Of a stretch of DNA of 64,000 bases, positions 33,984 to 42,031 are shown piece by piece; position 1 is the stretch's first letter, and each line of letters starts with the position of its first letter. The DNA comes from CALLVF01 sp964632205 (GTDB taxonomy: Bacteria; Patescibacteriota; Microgenomatia; UBA1406; GWC2-37-13). The notes below the pieces were generated by a model. That model worked only from the letters and a program-made list of their open reading frames with translations. It did not search any database and had not been told where the DNA came from. The stretch covers positions 81,831 through 145,830 of the forward strand of contig CAZWBE010000001.1 in the NCBI GenBank assembly GCA_964632205.1. Reading direction: 5' to 3'. A program made the translations under genes and the position numbers.

Positions 33984-34601
33984 TTAAAATTCCTTTCTTC
34001 CCTCAATTGCCTTTTTCAAGGTCATATAATCGGCGTACTCTAAATTAGCTCCTATTGGTAAACCATAACCTAAACGAGTAATTTTAATCTTTGCGTGATA
34101 AGGTTTGAGTTTCTCTTTAATGTACATTGCGGTTGCTTCTCCTTCAATGTCAGGATTGGTAGCTAAAATTATTTCTTTTAAATCACTTACTGGCAAAACC
34201 AGCAATTTTTTAACTCTCTCTATCAGCGGTTTTATTTTAATATCCTCCGGGCCAATACGATTGAGAGGGTCAATCCGGCCATGAAGAACATGATAAACTC
34301 CTTGATAAATATTACCGGTTTCAAAAGAAATAATATCAAGCACTTCCTCAACCACCGCAATGGTACCTTGGTCGCGTTGCGGATCACGGCAAATTGAACA
34401 AAGATCATCTTCAGTTAGATTAAAACAATTTCGACATAAGCGAGTTTTTCCTTTAAGATGGGCGATATTTTCAGCAAATTCTTTCAAATCTTTTTCTGGT
34501 AGTCTCAGAAAATAAAAAGCTAACCGATTGGCTGTTTTTTCACCAATCCCTGGTAGTCTTTCCAGAAAAAGACTTATTTTTTTCAAATTATGCGGTAACA
34601 T
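33984..34601 (-). CDS. recR: Recombination protein RecR
   Basis: The 205-residue product has the helix-hairpin-helix LERLPGIGEKTANRLAFYFL, a Cys4 zinc finger CRNCFNLTEDDLCSIC near residues 55-70, and a TOPRIM domain (IAVVEEVLDIISFE, then ATNPDIEGEATAMYI). RecR clamps DNA with RecO/RecF in gap repair. It is separate from dnaX-ybaB, its usual neighbours. The 215 bases between prs and recR are AT-rich and hold nothing I can name. Confidence 0.96.
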   Translation of the reverse strand: MLPHNLKKISLFLERLPGIGEKTANRLAFYFLRLPEKDLKEFAENIAHLKGKTRLCRNCFNLTEDDLCSICRDPQRDQGTIAVVEEVLDIISFETGNIYQGVYHVLHGRIDPLNRIGPEDIKIKPLIERVKKLLVLPVSDLKEIILATNPDIEGEATAMYIKEKLKPYHAKIKITRLGYGLPIGANLEYADYMTLKKAIEGRKEF

Positions 34602-34709
34602 TTTAATATTTAAACTATTAAAAACATCCTTTTTTTACTTCCCCAAAATATGTATGATTGTATTTCGGGAAAATAATTTTAATCTTAAAGTGGTAAACTT
34701 TGATTTTTT

Positions 34710-36389
34710 CTAAACTTGAACCATCTCAACAATCACCAATGGTTGTCGACCGCGCTTATGGTGAAAAAAATCTTCTAGTTCCTCAATAATATTTTTTTTG
34801 GCGCTGACGACATCAATTCGACCTCCCCTCGGTTTCAACAATTTTTCAACTAATCGGGTGGCTTCTTCATATAAAATCTTTTCCTCTTTTTCAAAAACAA
34901 ATCCTCGGGATAAAATTTTTGGTCGGGTAACTAACATTCCTTGTCGATTTATAATTAAAAAAACAAAAACAATCCCTTCTGTTGCCAGTGTTTTTCTATC
35001 GCGTAGAACAACATTACCCACATCTCCTACCCCATAAGCATCAACATAAATATTCTTAATCTCTATCGGTGCTCCTTTATAGGCGTCAACACCTTTTTTC
35101 CCTTGCCTAAACCAAACTGTTTCTCCCTCTTCCAAACCCAAAACGCGCTCTTTTGGATAACCCAAATCAGCCACTAATTTTTGATACTGCTTTTGATGAC
35201 GCAGAGTACCACCGATGGGAATAAAAAATTTCGGCTGAGTAAAACGAATAAGGAATTTTAAATCTTCTTGATTGCCATGACCGGAGGAGTGAAGCTGATC
35301 AGCGATATCCGAATAGTATACATCGGCTCCTTGACTAATTAAATCTTCAATAAGACTATAAACCTCGTTCTCGTTGCCGGGGATAGGGTCGGAGGAAAAA
35401 ATAATTTTATCACCGGGCCTGATTTTAACATAAGGGTTTTGATCATTAGCTAATTTTACCAAAGCGGAACCATACTGTCCTTGTGAACCGGCAACAATTA
35501 AGCAAATCTTATTAGGAGGGTATCTAACTACTTCCTCCTCAGAAATAAGTAATTGATGGGGAAGAGGTAAATAACCAATTTGAGAAGCCAACCTGGTGTT
35601 TTCTTTCATTGAACGACCCAAAAAAGTAATCTTTCTGTTGAATTTTATTGCCGCCTCAATACATTGACGAATCCGCGAAATATTTGATGAAAAAGTCGTC
35701 ATAATAAATTTACCAACGGTCTTTCTCATTTCATCCTCAAATGTTTTTCCTACAATTTTTTCCGAAAGAGTTAATCCCGGTCGCTCAGCTCCCAAACAAT
35801 CTGATAAAAGACAGATAATTCCTTCCTGGCCAGCTTTGGTAATTTCATAAAAATCAGGCGGCGGTCCATAAGGCGGTGTCAAGTCAAATTTAAAATCACC
35901 TCCGTGATAAAAATTACCAACCGGCGTCTTGATCAAAATATGAGTGGTGTCGGGAATAGAATGAGTTATGGGTAGAAACTTGACTCGAAAGTCACCAAAA
36001 AGATATTCTTTTCGATAATTAATTTGATCAACTTTTATTCTCATACCAAACTCTTTAAACTTGTTTTCAACAAATGCCGCCGTTAATTTACTGGCTAAAA
36101 CTGGTGGTTGACCTAATTGATCATAATGATAGGGAAGAGCGGAAGTGTGATCTTCATGGCCATGAGTTAAAAGCACCGCTTGAATATGGGAAATCTTATC
36201 AGTTAGATAAGAAATGTCAGGAATAACAAAATCCACTCCCAACTCAGTCTCCTTAGGAAAGCCAATTCCGCAATCAACGATTAAAATATCTTTTAACCGT
36301 TCATTTTCATAGAGTTCATAAAGATACATATTCTTCGTCACATCAGTTATCCCACCCAGAGGAATAAAACGTAGTTTGTATGTACTCAT
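34710..36389 (-). CDS. rnj: Ribonuclease J
   Basis: Metallo-beta-lactamase/beta-CASP nuclease: the HxHxDH site LLTHGHEDHTSALPY near residue 75, IPDTTHILIKTPVGNFYHGGDFK, SDCLGAERPG, the beta-CASP region (GRSMKENTRLA, SSDPIPGNE), HSSGHGNQEDLK, and a C-terminal domain of about 130 residues. RNase J degrades and matures RNA with endo and 5'-exo activity. The start is ATG 36389 (MSTYKLRFIPLGG); a TTG at 36398 would add three residues. It is divergent from the DUF59 gene. Confidence 0.95.
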   Translation of the reverse strand: MSTYKLRFIPLGGITDVTKNMYLYELYENERLKDILIVDCGIGFPKETELGVDFVIPDISYLTDKISHIQAVLLTHGHEDHTSALPYHYDQLGQPPVLASKLTAAFVENKFKEFGMRIKVDQINYRKEYLFGDFRVKFLPITHSIPDTTHILIKTPVGNFYHGGDFKFDLTPPYGPPPDFYEITKAGQEGIICLLSDCLGAERPGLTLSEKIVGKTFEDEMRKTVGKFIMTTFSSNISRIRQCIEAAIKFNRKITFLGRSMKENTRLASQIGYLPLPHQLLISEEEVVRYPPNKICLIVAGSQGQYGSALVKLANDQNPYVKIRPGDKIIFSSDPIPGNENEVYSLIEDLISQGADVYYSDIADQLHSSGHGNQEDLKFLIRFTQPKFFIPIGGTLRHQKQYQKLVADLGYPKERVLGLEEGETVWFRQGKKGVDAYKGAPIEIKNIYVDAYGVGDVGNVVLRDRKTLATEGIVFVFLIINRQGMLVTRPKILSRGFVFEKEEKILYEEATRLVEKLLKPRGGRIDVVSAKKNIIEELEDFFHHKRGRQPLVIVEMVQV

Positions 36390-36447
36390 TTTGTCCAATA
36401 GTTATAATAAATATATTGATTATAGCAATTGTTTTTTAAAATCTCTT

Positions 36448-36777
36448 ATGAAAAAAATCACTAAAAAACAAATATGGGAAATATTAGAGCAAGTAATTGA
36501 CCCAGAACTTAATATTTCAATTATTGATCTTGGTCTTGTTTATAATGTCTTCGTCAAAACCACAAATACCAAACAAAACAAATCACCCCAGGTAAGAATC
36601 GTTATGACATTAACAACCATTGGCTGTCCTCTTGTTTCGGTAATTGAACAAGAGATTAAAAATAAATTATCTACCCTTGGTATTAGCCATGATAATATTA
36701 AAGTCGAATTAACTTTTGACCCACCTTGGTCGATGGAAAGAATGTCGGCTAAGGCTAAGGCTTTGTTGGGTATATAA
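36448..36777 (+). CDS. DUF59 / MIP18-family Fe-S assembly-like protein
   Basis: The 109-residue protein starts MKKITKKQIWEILEQVIDPELNISIIDLGLVYNV, the classic DUF59 pattern (D-P-E-L, I-x-D-L-G-L-V-Y), with the reactive-Cys element TTIGCPLVSVIE and the C-terminal DPPWSMERMSAKA. Members include SufT and PaaD and act in iron-sulfur cluster maturation. I chose ATG 36448 because upstream residues are unlike the family. No suf or isc gene is in the window. Confidence 0.85.
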   Translation: MKKITKKQIWEILEQVIDPELNISIIDLGLVYNVFVKTTNTKQNKSPQVRIVMTLTTIGCPLVSVIEQEIKNKLSTLGISHDNIKVELTFDPPWSMERMSAKAKALLGI

Positions 36778-36795
36778 ATTAATTTTATTTTTTCT

Positions 36796-37302
36796 ATGTC
36801 GACAAAGGGAGGTTTTTGGGAAGATACTTTCGAACAATTAGTCGAGTTGGGCGCCTCAACCACGAAAAAAACCGCCCAAGCAGTGGCTCATAATTTTAGT
36901 CCTCTAACTATTATTGAAAAAATTATTAATCCTCAATCTTCTTCTGTAGAAGCTTTGCCATCAAAAAAGAATAATCACACTCCGCTTAATTTCGAAAAAT
37001 TAGAAAAAAACTACCAAAAACAGGATGAACAAAAAACCGCTATTCTTCGTCAACGACTATTCCAATTGGTAAAAAAAGGCGAAGAAGAAATTCTCATGAA
37101 AAAATACCAAGAAAAAATTGTAAAAAAAAGACAAGAAACCTACAAGGAGCAGGAAAAAAAGAGAAGGGAAGAGGAGAGGAAGAAGGAACTAACTGAAACA
37201 GCATCGTTGCCACAGGGTAAAATCCGTCGTAGCATTTTCACTCCTCTTAAAGTGGCTAGACGCCGATTGACAGAAGTCAAACCAGCTGCTGGAAAACAAT
37301 AA
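36796..37302 (+). CDS. Hypothetical charged coiled-coil protein
   Basis: I do not recognise this 168-residue protein. The first 45 residues are mixed (FWEDTFEQLVELGASTTKKTAQ), the middle (about 65-130) is a highly charged predicted coiled coil rich in Lys, Glu and Gln, and the end is basic with Pro/Gly (PQGKIRRSIFTPLK...AAGKQ). No signal or membrane segment. It starts 18 bases after the DUF59 gene and is probably co-transcribed with it. The conserved-looking basic tail could bind nucleic acid, but that is a guess. Confidence 0.6.
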   Translation: MSTKGGFWEDTFEQLVELGASTTKKTAQAVAHNFSPLTIIEKIINPQSSSVEALPSKKNNHTPLNFEKLEKNYQKQDEQKTAILRQRLFQLVKKGEEEILMKKYQEKIVKKRQETYKEQEKKRREEERKKELTETASLPQGKIRRSIFTPLKVARRRLTEVKPAAGKQ

Positions 37303-37439
37303 ATAACCTGATAAATATTTAACTTTGCTTTCATCATTTTTTAATTCTGTTTAATAATTTTAAAAACTTTCATAACTAAGTTATTGTCAAGTAATTAAAG
37401 TAAAAAAAAATCCTTTAAATCTTAAACTAAGAAAAAATT

Positions 37440-37448
37440 TGCTATACT
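37440..37448 (+). promoter_or_regulatory. Extended -10 promoter for tRNA-Pro
   Basis: TGC then TATACT at 37443-37448, 13 bases upstream of the tRNA. No clear -35. Confidence 0.5.
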
Positions 37449-37461
37449 TTTAATCAAATTT

Positions 37462-37536
37462 CGGAGACTAGTTCATCGGTAGAACGCTCGGTTCGGGACC
37501 GAGAGGTAAAGGGTTCAATTCCCTTGTCTCCGACCA
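37462..37536 (+). tRNA. tRNA-Pro (anticodon CGG), CCA encoded
   Basis: Acceptor CGGAGAC/GTCTCCG, D stem GTTC/GAAC, anticodon stem CTCGG/CCGAG with loop TTCGGGA (anticodon CGG), T stem AAGGG/CCCTT with loop TTCAATT, discriminator A, followed by an encoded CCA (37534-37536). The other two tRNAs of this window lack encoded CCA. Confidence 0.95.
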
Positions 37537-37590
37537 TTTATTAGCTGATAAGCAAATTAGCCTTACACCCATCATACCTCATCCCCAATC

Positions 37591-37605
37591 CAACCGCCCC
37601 GGTTG
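37591..37605. repeat. Short hairpin (CAACCG/CGGTTG)
   Basis: A perfect 6-bp inverted repeat with a 3-base loop in a GC-rich patch after tRNA-Pro. Confidence 0.6.
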
Positions 37606-37637
37606 TATAGATACTGCTCCAACACTCTAAAATAAGG

Positions 37638-37662
37638 TTTTCTATAATTTTGTTATAGAAAA
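37638..37662. repeat. AT-rich hairpin (10-bp perfect stem)
   Basis: TTTTCTATAA and TTATAGAAAA separated by 5 bases. On either strand the stem ends in A or T runs, so it might act as a weak terminator for tRNA-Pro. Confidence 0.6.
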
Positions 37663-37775
37663 TAAATTAAATAGTTATGTATATCTTCTTCCGATCGTGA
37701 CAAAAATGCCATCGCTTTTCTGGTAAAAAAATCATAAAAAAACCTTTTTTTATAGATATTTAGCTCGTTGCCAAG

Positions 37776-37807
37776 CTCCGTATACGACCTGGCAGGTCGT
37801 ATAGGAG
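37776..37807. repeat. Strong hairpin (14-bp stem, one bulge)
   Basis: CTCC, a bulged G, then TATACGACCT, loop GGC, AGGTCGTATA and GGAG. It is the most stable short inverted repeat I found outside RNA genes. It ends 63 bases before the cysS start. Confidence 0.75.
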
Positions 37808-37854
37808 TTAATGCGATGTTGACAAAATAGTAACTAATACCAATTTAGCTGTTT

Positions 37855-37863
37855 TGTTATAAT
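37855..37863 (+). promoter_or_regulatory. Extended -10 promoter giving a leaderless cysS mRNA
   Basis: TGT followed by TATAAT at 37858-37863, seven bases before the ATG at 37871. Confidence 0.6.
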
Positions 37864-37870
37864 TTCTTTC

Positions 37871-39313
37871 ATGTATCTATACAATACCGCCAGCCGTCAG
37901 GTAGAAAAATTTTCTCCCCTTAACCCACCTTTAGTCACTCTCTACACTTGTGGCCCAACTGTTTATGATTATACTCATATCGGCCATCTGCGCACTTACA
38001 CTAATAATGATTTGTTAAAAAGAACCCTTACTTATTTAGGTTATCAAGTAAAACATGTGATGAATATTACCGACGTTGGCCATCTTACTGGCGATGATGA
38101 TTCTGGGGAGGATAAACTGGAAAAAGGTGCCCGAAAAACAGGAAAAACCGTCTGGGAAATCGCTAGCTTTTTTACTGATTTCTTCTTTCAAAGCACCGAT
38201 GCCTTAAATATTTTAAGACCCGACATTGTTTCCCCGGCAACTAAGCATATTGAGGCGATGATTAAACTTATTCAAGTTTTAGAAAAAAAAGGCTACACTT
38301 ATGAAACAAAAGAAGCCTTATATTTTGATATCGCCAAGTTCAAAAATTATGGCCGGTTGTCTGGCCAACCACTCTCAGAAAAAGTTCAAGCGGCGCGGGA
38401 GGAAGTCTACCTTGATCCGGAAAAAAAACATCCGGCAGATTTTGCTCTTTGGTTTAAAAGAGTTGGCCGCTTTGCTAATCACACCATGCACTGGCCTTCG
38501 CCCTGGGGAGAAGGCTTTCCAGGCTGGCACATTGAGTGTTCAGCGATGAGCATGCAATATTTAGGAGAAACGATTGATATTCATGCCGGCGGCGTTGATC
38601 ATATCCCAATTCACCATGAAAATGAAATCGCCCAATCAGAAGCTGCCACCGGAAAACCTTTTGTTAATTTCTGGTTTCATAATAATTTTGTCACGGTTGA
38701 CGGTGAAAAAATGAGTAAATCTTTGAATAACTTCTATACAATTAAAGAGATTAAAAATAAAAATATTGACCCTCTAGCTTTACGCTTTCTTTTTCTCCAA
38801 TCCCATTATCGCCAATTATTAAACTTCACTTGGCAAGCCGCTTTTGCCGCTCAGGAAGGGTATAACAAACTTAAAGAATATGTCTTAAATTTAAGAAAAC
38901 AAAAAGAGCGAACTCTTATTTCTCAAGAAAAATTAAATCAGATAGAGCATTACCGTCAACGTTTTATCAATGCGATAACTAATGATCTTCAAATCCCACA
39001 AGCAGTTGCTGTGATGTGGGAAATGGTTAAATCAAATATTCCCTCTCCAGATAAACTTGACTTGGTCTACGAATTCGATCAAGTTTTTGGCTTAAAGCTT
39101 AATGCCATAAGGGAAGAATTAATCCCACCAGAAGTTATCAAATTAGCCCAAGAAAGAGAAGAGGCAAGAAAGGCAAAAAATTTTGAAAAAGCCGATCAGT
39201 TGCGAAAAAAAATTAAGGATTTAGGTTACGAAATTGAAGATTTAAAAGAAACTTTCCAAATCAAAAAATACCAATCTCAAATCAACCATCTTAAAGATGA
39301 AAAAATATCTTAA
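37871..39313 (+). CDS. cysS: Cysteinyl-tRNA synthetase
   Basis: Class I enzyme of 480 residues: YTCGPTVYDYTHIGHLRTY contains the HIGH motif and zinc Cys near residues 28-40, PGWHIECSAM holds further zinc ligands, the HHENEIAQSEAATG element, and KMSKSLNN near 277. The C-terminal helical domain includes AREEARKAKNFEKADQLRKKI, written in families as the DxLR signature. All catalytic elements are present. The end overlaps the start of the ABC permease gene by 17 bases. Confidence 0.97.
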   Translation: MYLYNTASRQVEKFSPLNPPLVTLYTCGPTVYDYTHIGHLRTYTNNDLLKRTLTYLGYQVKHVMNITDVGHLTGDDDSGEDKLEKGARKTGKTVWEIASFFTDFFFQSTDALNILRPDIVSPATKHIEAMIKLIQVLEKKGYTYETKEALYFDIAKFKNYGRLSGQPLSEKVQAAREEVYLDPEKKHPADFALWFKRVGRFANHTMHWPSPWGEGFPGWHIECSAMSMQYLGETIDIHAGGVDHIPIHHENEIAQSEAATGKPFVNFWFHNNFVTVDGEKMSKSLNNFYTIKEIKNKNIDPLALRFLFLQSHYRQLLNFTWQAAFAAQEGYNKLKEYVLNLRKQKERTLISQEKLNQIEHYRQRFINAITNDLQIPQAVAVMWEMVKSNIPSPDKLDLVYEFDQVFGLKLNAIREELIPPEVIKLAQEREEARKAKNFEKADQLRKKIKDLGYEIEDLKETFQIKKYQSQINHLKDEKIS

Positions 39314-40088
39314 AATTTTTCAAATTACCCTTTCTCAATATTTTGTTTATCGCTTAAGTTTTATCCTCTGGCGAGTAAGAAACATTTTTGGGTTGATATT
39401 TCTTTATTTTTTATGGACAAGCGTTTTTGCTCACCAATCAACAATTTTTTCATATACGCCTGTTCAAATAAGTACTTATGTCCTCTTGATTAATATTCTC
39501 TCTTCACTTGTTTTAGGCACTCGTACTCCTGATGTTGCCACCGATATTCTCAATGGTGATCTTGCTAATTATCTTGTTAAACCCATTTCTTTTTTAAAAT
39601 TTATAATCACTAAAGAAGTCGCCGACAAAATTTTAAATCTTATTTTTTCCATTATCGAAATTATTTTTTTAATCATCATATTTCAGCCCCAAATCTTAAT
39701 CCAAAAAAACCCCTCTCATTATTTTTTTTTCAGTCTTGTTCTTACTATTGCTATCACCATCTCATTTTTCATCTCATTACTGCTTTCTTTTGTTGCTTTT
39801 TGGTCGGCAGAAATATGGGCTCCCCGGTTTATCTATCTTGTTTTAATTTCTCTTATTGCGGGAACTTTATTCCCTTTAGATATTCTCCCTTCACCAATTT
39901 ATAATTTTCTCCTGATTACTCCTTTTCCCTACTTAGTTTATTTTCCGGCAAAAATTTATCTTCATGGCTTCTCTCCAAATCAAATCTATCCACTTATCAT
40001 CAGTATTTTCTGGAGTATTATCCTTTATAAGATTACTTTAACTCTTTGGAAGAAAGGAATTAAAAATTATAGCGCTTATGGACGATAA
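39297..40088 (+). CDS. ABC-2 type exporter permease (DUF990-like), first subunit
   Basis: The 263-residue protein has six hydrophobic segments and the family features LNGDLANYLVKPISF near residue 85-99 and PLDILPSP in the fifth helix region. DUF990/ABC-2_2 permeases pair with a second, similar permease and an ATPase to export unknown small molecules. It overlaps cysS by 17 bases and is followed by a second permease and the ATPase at 41013, forming a complete heterodimeric exporter. The substrate is unknown. Confidence 0.8.
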   Translation: MKKYLKIFQITLSQYFVYRLSFILWRVRNIFGLIFLYFLWTSVFAHQSTIFSYTPVQISTYVLLINILSSLVLGTRTPDVATDILNGDLANYLVKPISFLKFIITKEVADKILNLIFSIIEIIFLIIIFQPQILIQKNPSHYFFFSLVLTIAITISFFISLLLSFVAFWSAEIWAPRFIYLVLISLIAGTLFPLDILPSPIYNFLLITPFPYLVYFPAKIYLHGFSPNQIYPLIISIFWSIILYKITLTLWKKGIKNYSAYGR

Positions 40089-40134
40089 TCATTGGTGAGA
40101 AAAAGAGAAATCTTTATAATTTCTTTTAATATTT

Positions 40135-40914
40135 ATGCGACACCATTTAAAAATCTTCTGGTCATTAAGTCTCATCAGCATTAAAACCATGCTTACTCAT
40201 CGTGTTGGAGTAATTTCTTTTATGTTAGGAAAAATTATCCGATTTATCATCTTTTTCCTTTTTATTTATTATCTTCTGACTAAAACCCGTTTTATCGCTG
40301 GATATAATCTTAATCAAGCCCTTCTATTTTTTTTAACCTTCAATTTTATTGACACTTTAAGCCAGTTTTTATTTCGTGAAGTCTATCGCTTTCGACCTTT
40401 AGTTATCTCAGGACAACTAGACTCCATTCTCTTAAAACCTTACCATCCTTTCATTAGAATTCTCTTCGGCGGCGTTGATATTTTTGATGGCGTCTTGATC
40501 ATCCCTTACACTCTTTTACTTATTTTTTTTCTTCTTCAACATATGCCTAATTTTATAAATATTGTTTACTATCTATTATTTATTCTTAATTCATTAATCA
40601 TAGCCAGCGGTTTTCATATTCTTGTCCTTGCTTTAGGAATTTTAACTTCCGAGGTTGACCATACCATTATGATTTACCGTGATTTTATCCGGATGGTGGC
40701 TTTACCGGTTGATATTTATAAAGAACCAATACGAACTTTCCTTACTTTTATCATTCCCGTGGGGATAATGATAACAATTCCGGTTAAAGCTTTTTTAGGT
40801 CTCCTTTCTTGGCAAATCGTTATCTTCAGTTTTCTTATCTCTTTTGCTTTTTTAATATTTTCATTATATTTATGGAAGAAGGCCCTTGAAAAATATCAAA
40901 GCGTTGGTAGTTAA
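40135..40914 (+). CDS. ABC-2 type exporter permease (DUF990-like), second subunit
   Basis: The 259-residue protein has about six hydrophobic segments and the pattern FRPLVISGQLDSILLKPYHPFIRILF near residues 85-110, equivalent to the GDL-x-x-x-LxKP element of the first subunit. It probably forms the membrane pore with the 39297 gene product. The gap to the ATPase gene is 98 AT-rich bases. Substrate unknown. Confidence 0.8.
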   Translation: MRHHLKIFWSLSLISIKTMLTHRVGVISFMLGKIIRFIIFFLFIYYLLTKTRFIAGYNLNQALLFFLTFNFIDTLSQFLFREVYRFRPLVISGQLDSILLKPYHPFIRILFGGVDIFDGVLIIPYTLLLIFFLLQHMPNFINIVYYLLFILNSLIIASGFHILVLALGILTSEVDHTIMIYRDFIRMVALPVDIYKEPIRTFLTFIIPVGIMITIPVKAFLGLLSWQIVIFSFLISFAFLIFSLYLWKKALEKYQSVGS

Positions 40915-41012
40915 AATAAAAAAAATGGCTCATAATTAGAGTATATTCATAAGTATTCAGTATAAATAAGAAAATACCAATAGTATGTAATATTTAAAAA
41001 ATATCAAAAAAT

Positions 41013-41978
41013 ATGATAACCGTCAAAAATCTAACCAAAATATATCGAACGCCGGTTAAAACTCAAAATTTACTCAAAGACATATTTTTTCGACAATACA
41101 AAGAAAATAAAGCCCTTGATAAAATATCTTTTGAAATAGAAGAAGGTGAATTAGTTGGTTTTATCGGTCCAAACGGTGCTGGTAAAACCACGACTTTGAA
41201 AATCTTATCCGGGGTTCTTCATCCCACTAATGGGTATGTTAATGTTTTAGGTTATACTCCTTTTGATAAGAAATATTCCTTTTTAAGACAAATTGCTTTT
41301 GTGATGGGACAAAAAAATCAATTAATATGGGAATTACCGGCAAGCGATTCATTTCAGCTAACTAAGGAGATTTACGAAATTGATGAAGTAATATTTAAAA
41401 AAACCATCGATGAATTAATAACCCTTTTAGATTGTCATTCATTTTTAAATAAACCAGTTAAAACCTTATCGTTAGGACAAAGAATGCGTTTAGAACTTAT
41501 TAATTCTCTTCTTTATCAACCAAAAATTTTGTTCCTCGATGAACCAACCATTGGTCTTGATATCTTTGCTCAAACAGCCATCATTAATTTTATCGCCACT
41601 TACCAAAGACGCTACCAGGCAACAATCATTTTAACTTCCCATTATATGCAAGATATTCGCCGATTGGCAAAAAGAGTTATTATTATTAATGAGGGAAAGA
41701 TTGTTTTTGACGGACACTTAACCAATCTAATTCACCGTTACTCTCAACAAAAAACCATTCATATCATCCTTGCCGCTCCTTTACCTAGAAACTTTTCTCC
41801 TCCTAATAACTTCCAATACCAATATAACTTCCCTGAATTAAAAATTACTATTCCTAAAGAAAAAATCGCCAGTAGTCTTTCAGCTATTCTAAAACAAATT
41901 GAATTTTATGATGTCACCGTTGAAGATGAGTCAATTGAGGAAGTCATAAAAAAAATTTTCAAAAAAACCACTCTTTAA
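41013..41978 (+). CDS. ABC exporter ATP-binding protein
   Basis: The 321-residue ATPase has Walker A GFIGPNGAGKTTTLK near 51-64, Q-loop FVMGQKNQL, signature LSLGQRMRLEL near 145-155, Walker B ILFLDEPTIGLD, and switch His TSHYMQDI. It is of the DrrA/Nod-like class found with ABC-2 permeases, with an extra C-terminal domain of about 80 residues. It serves the two permeases upstream. Confidence 0.93.
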   Translation: MITVKNLTKIYRTPVKTQNLLKDIFFRQYKENKALDKISFEIEEGELVGFIGPNGAGKTTTLKILSGVLHPTNGYVNVLGYTPFDKKYSFLRQIAFVMGQKNQLIWELPASDSFQLTKEIYEIDEVIFKKTIDELITLLDCHSFLNKPVKTLSLGQRMRLELINSLLYQPKILFLDEPTIGLDIFAQTAIINFIATYQRRYQATIILTSHYMQDIRRLAKRVIIINEGKIVFDGHLTNLIHRYSQQKTIHIILAAPLPRNFSPPNNFQYQYNFPELKITIPKEKIASSLSAILKQIEFYDVTVEDESIEEVIKKIFKKTTL

Positions 41979-42031
41979 TTTTCGAGTTGTTAATGAATCT
42001 GATTTTTAATTTTAAATTTTTAATTTATAAT

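Larger units (their letters stand above)
37537..37870. other. Non-coding interval with three strong inverted repeats
   Basis: This 334-base gap between tRNA-Pro and cysS contains no credible ORF. It is patchily GC-richer than other spacers and holds inverted repeats at 37591-37605, 37638-37662 and 37776-37807. None has a following T-tract, so they are not typical terminators. Origin and function unknown. Confidence 0.7.

Noticed and set aside
37819..37863. TTGACA at 37819-37824 as -35 of the cysS promoter
   Set aside because: The spacer to TATAAT at 37858 would be 33 bases; the extended -10 alone explains the promoter better.
37537..37870. Small SRP RNA, RNase P RNA or tmRNA in the hairpin-rich gap
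   Set aside because: I could not find the conserved elements of these RNAs (for example the SRP GGAA tetraloop region or the RNase P GAGGAAAGUC).
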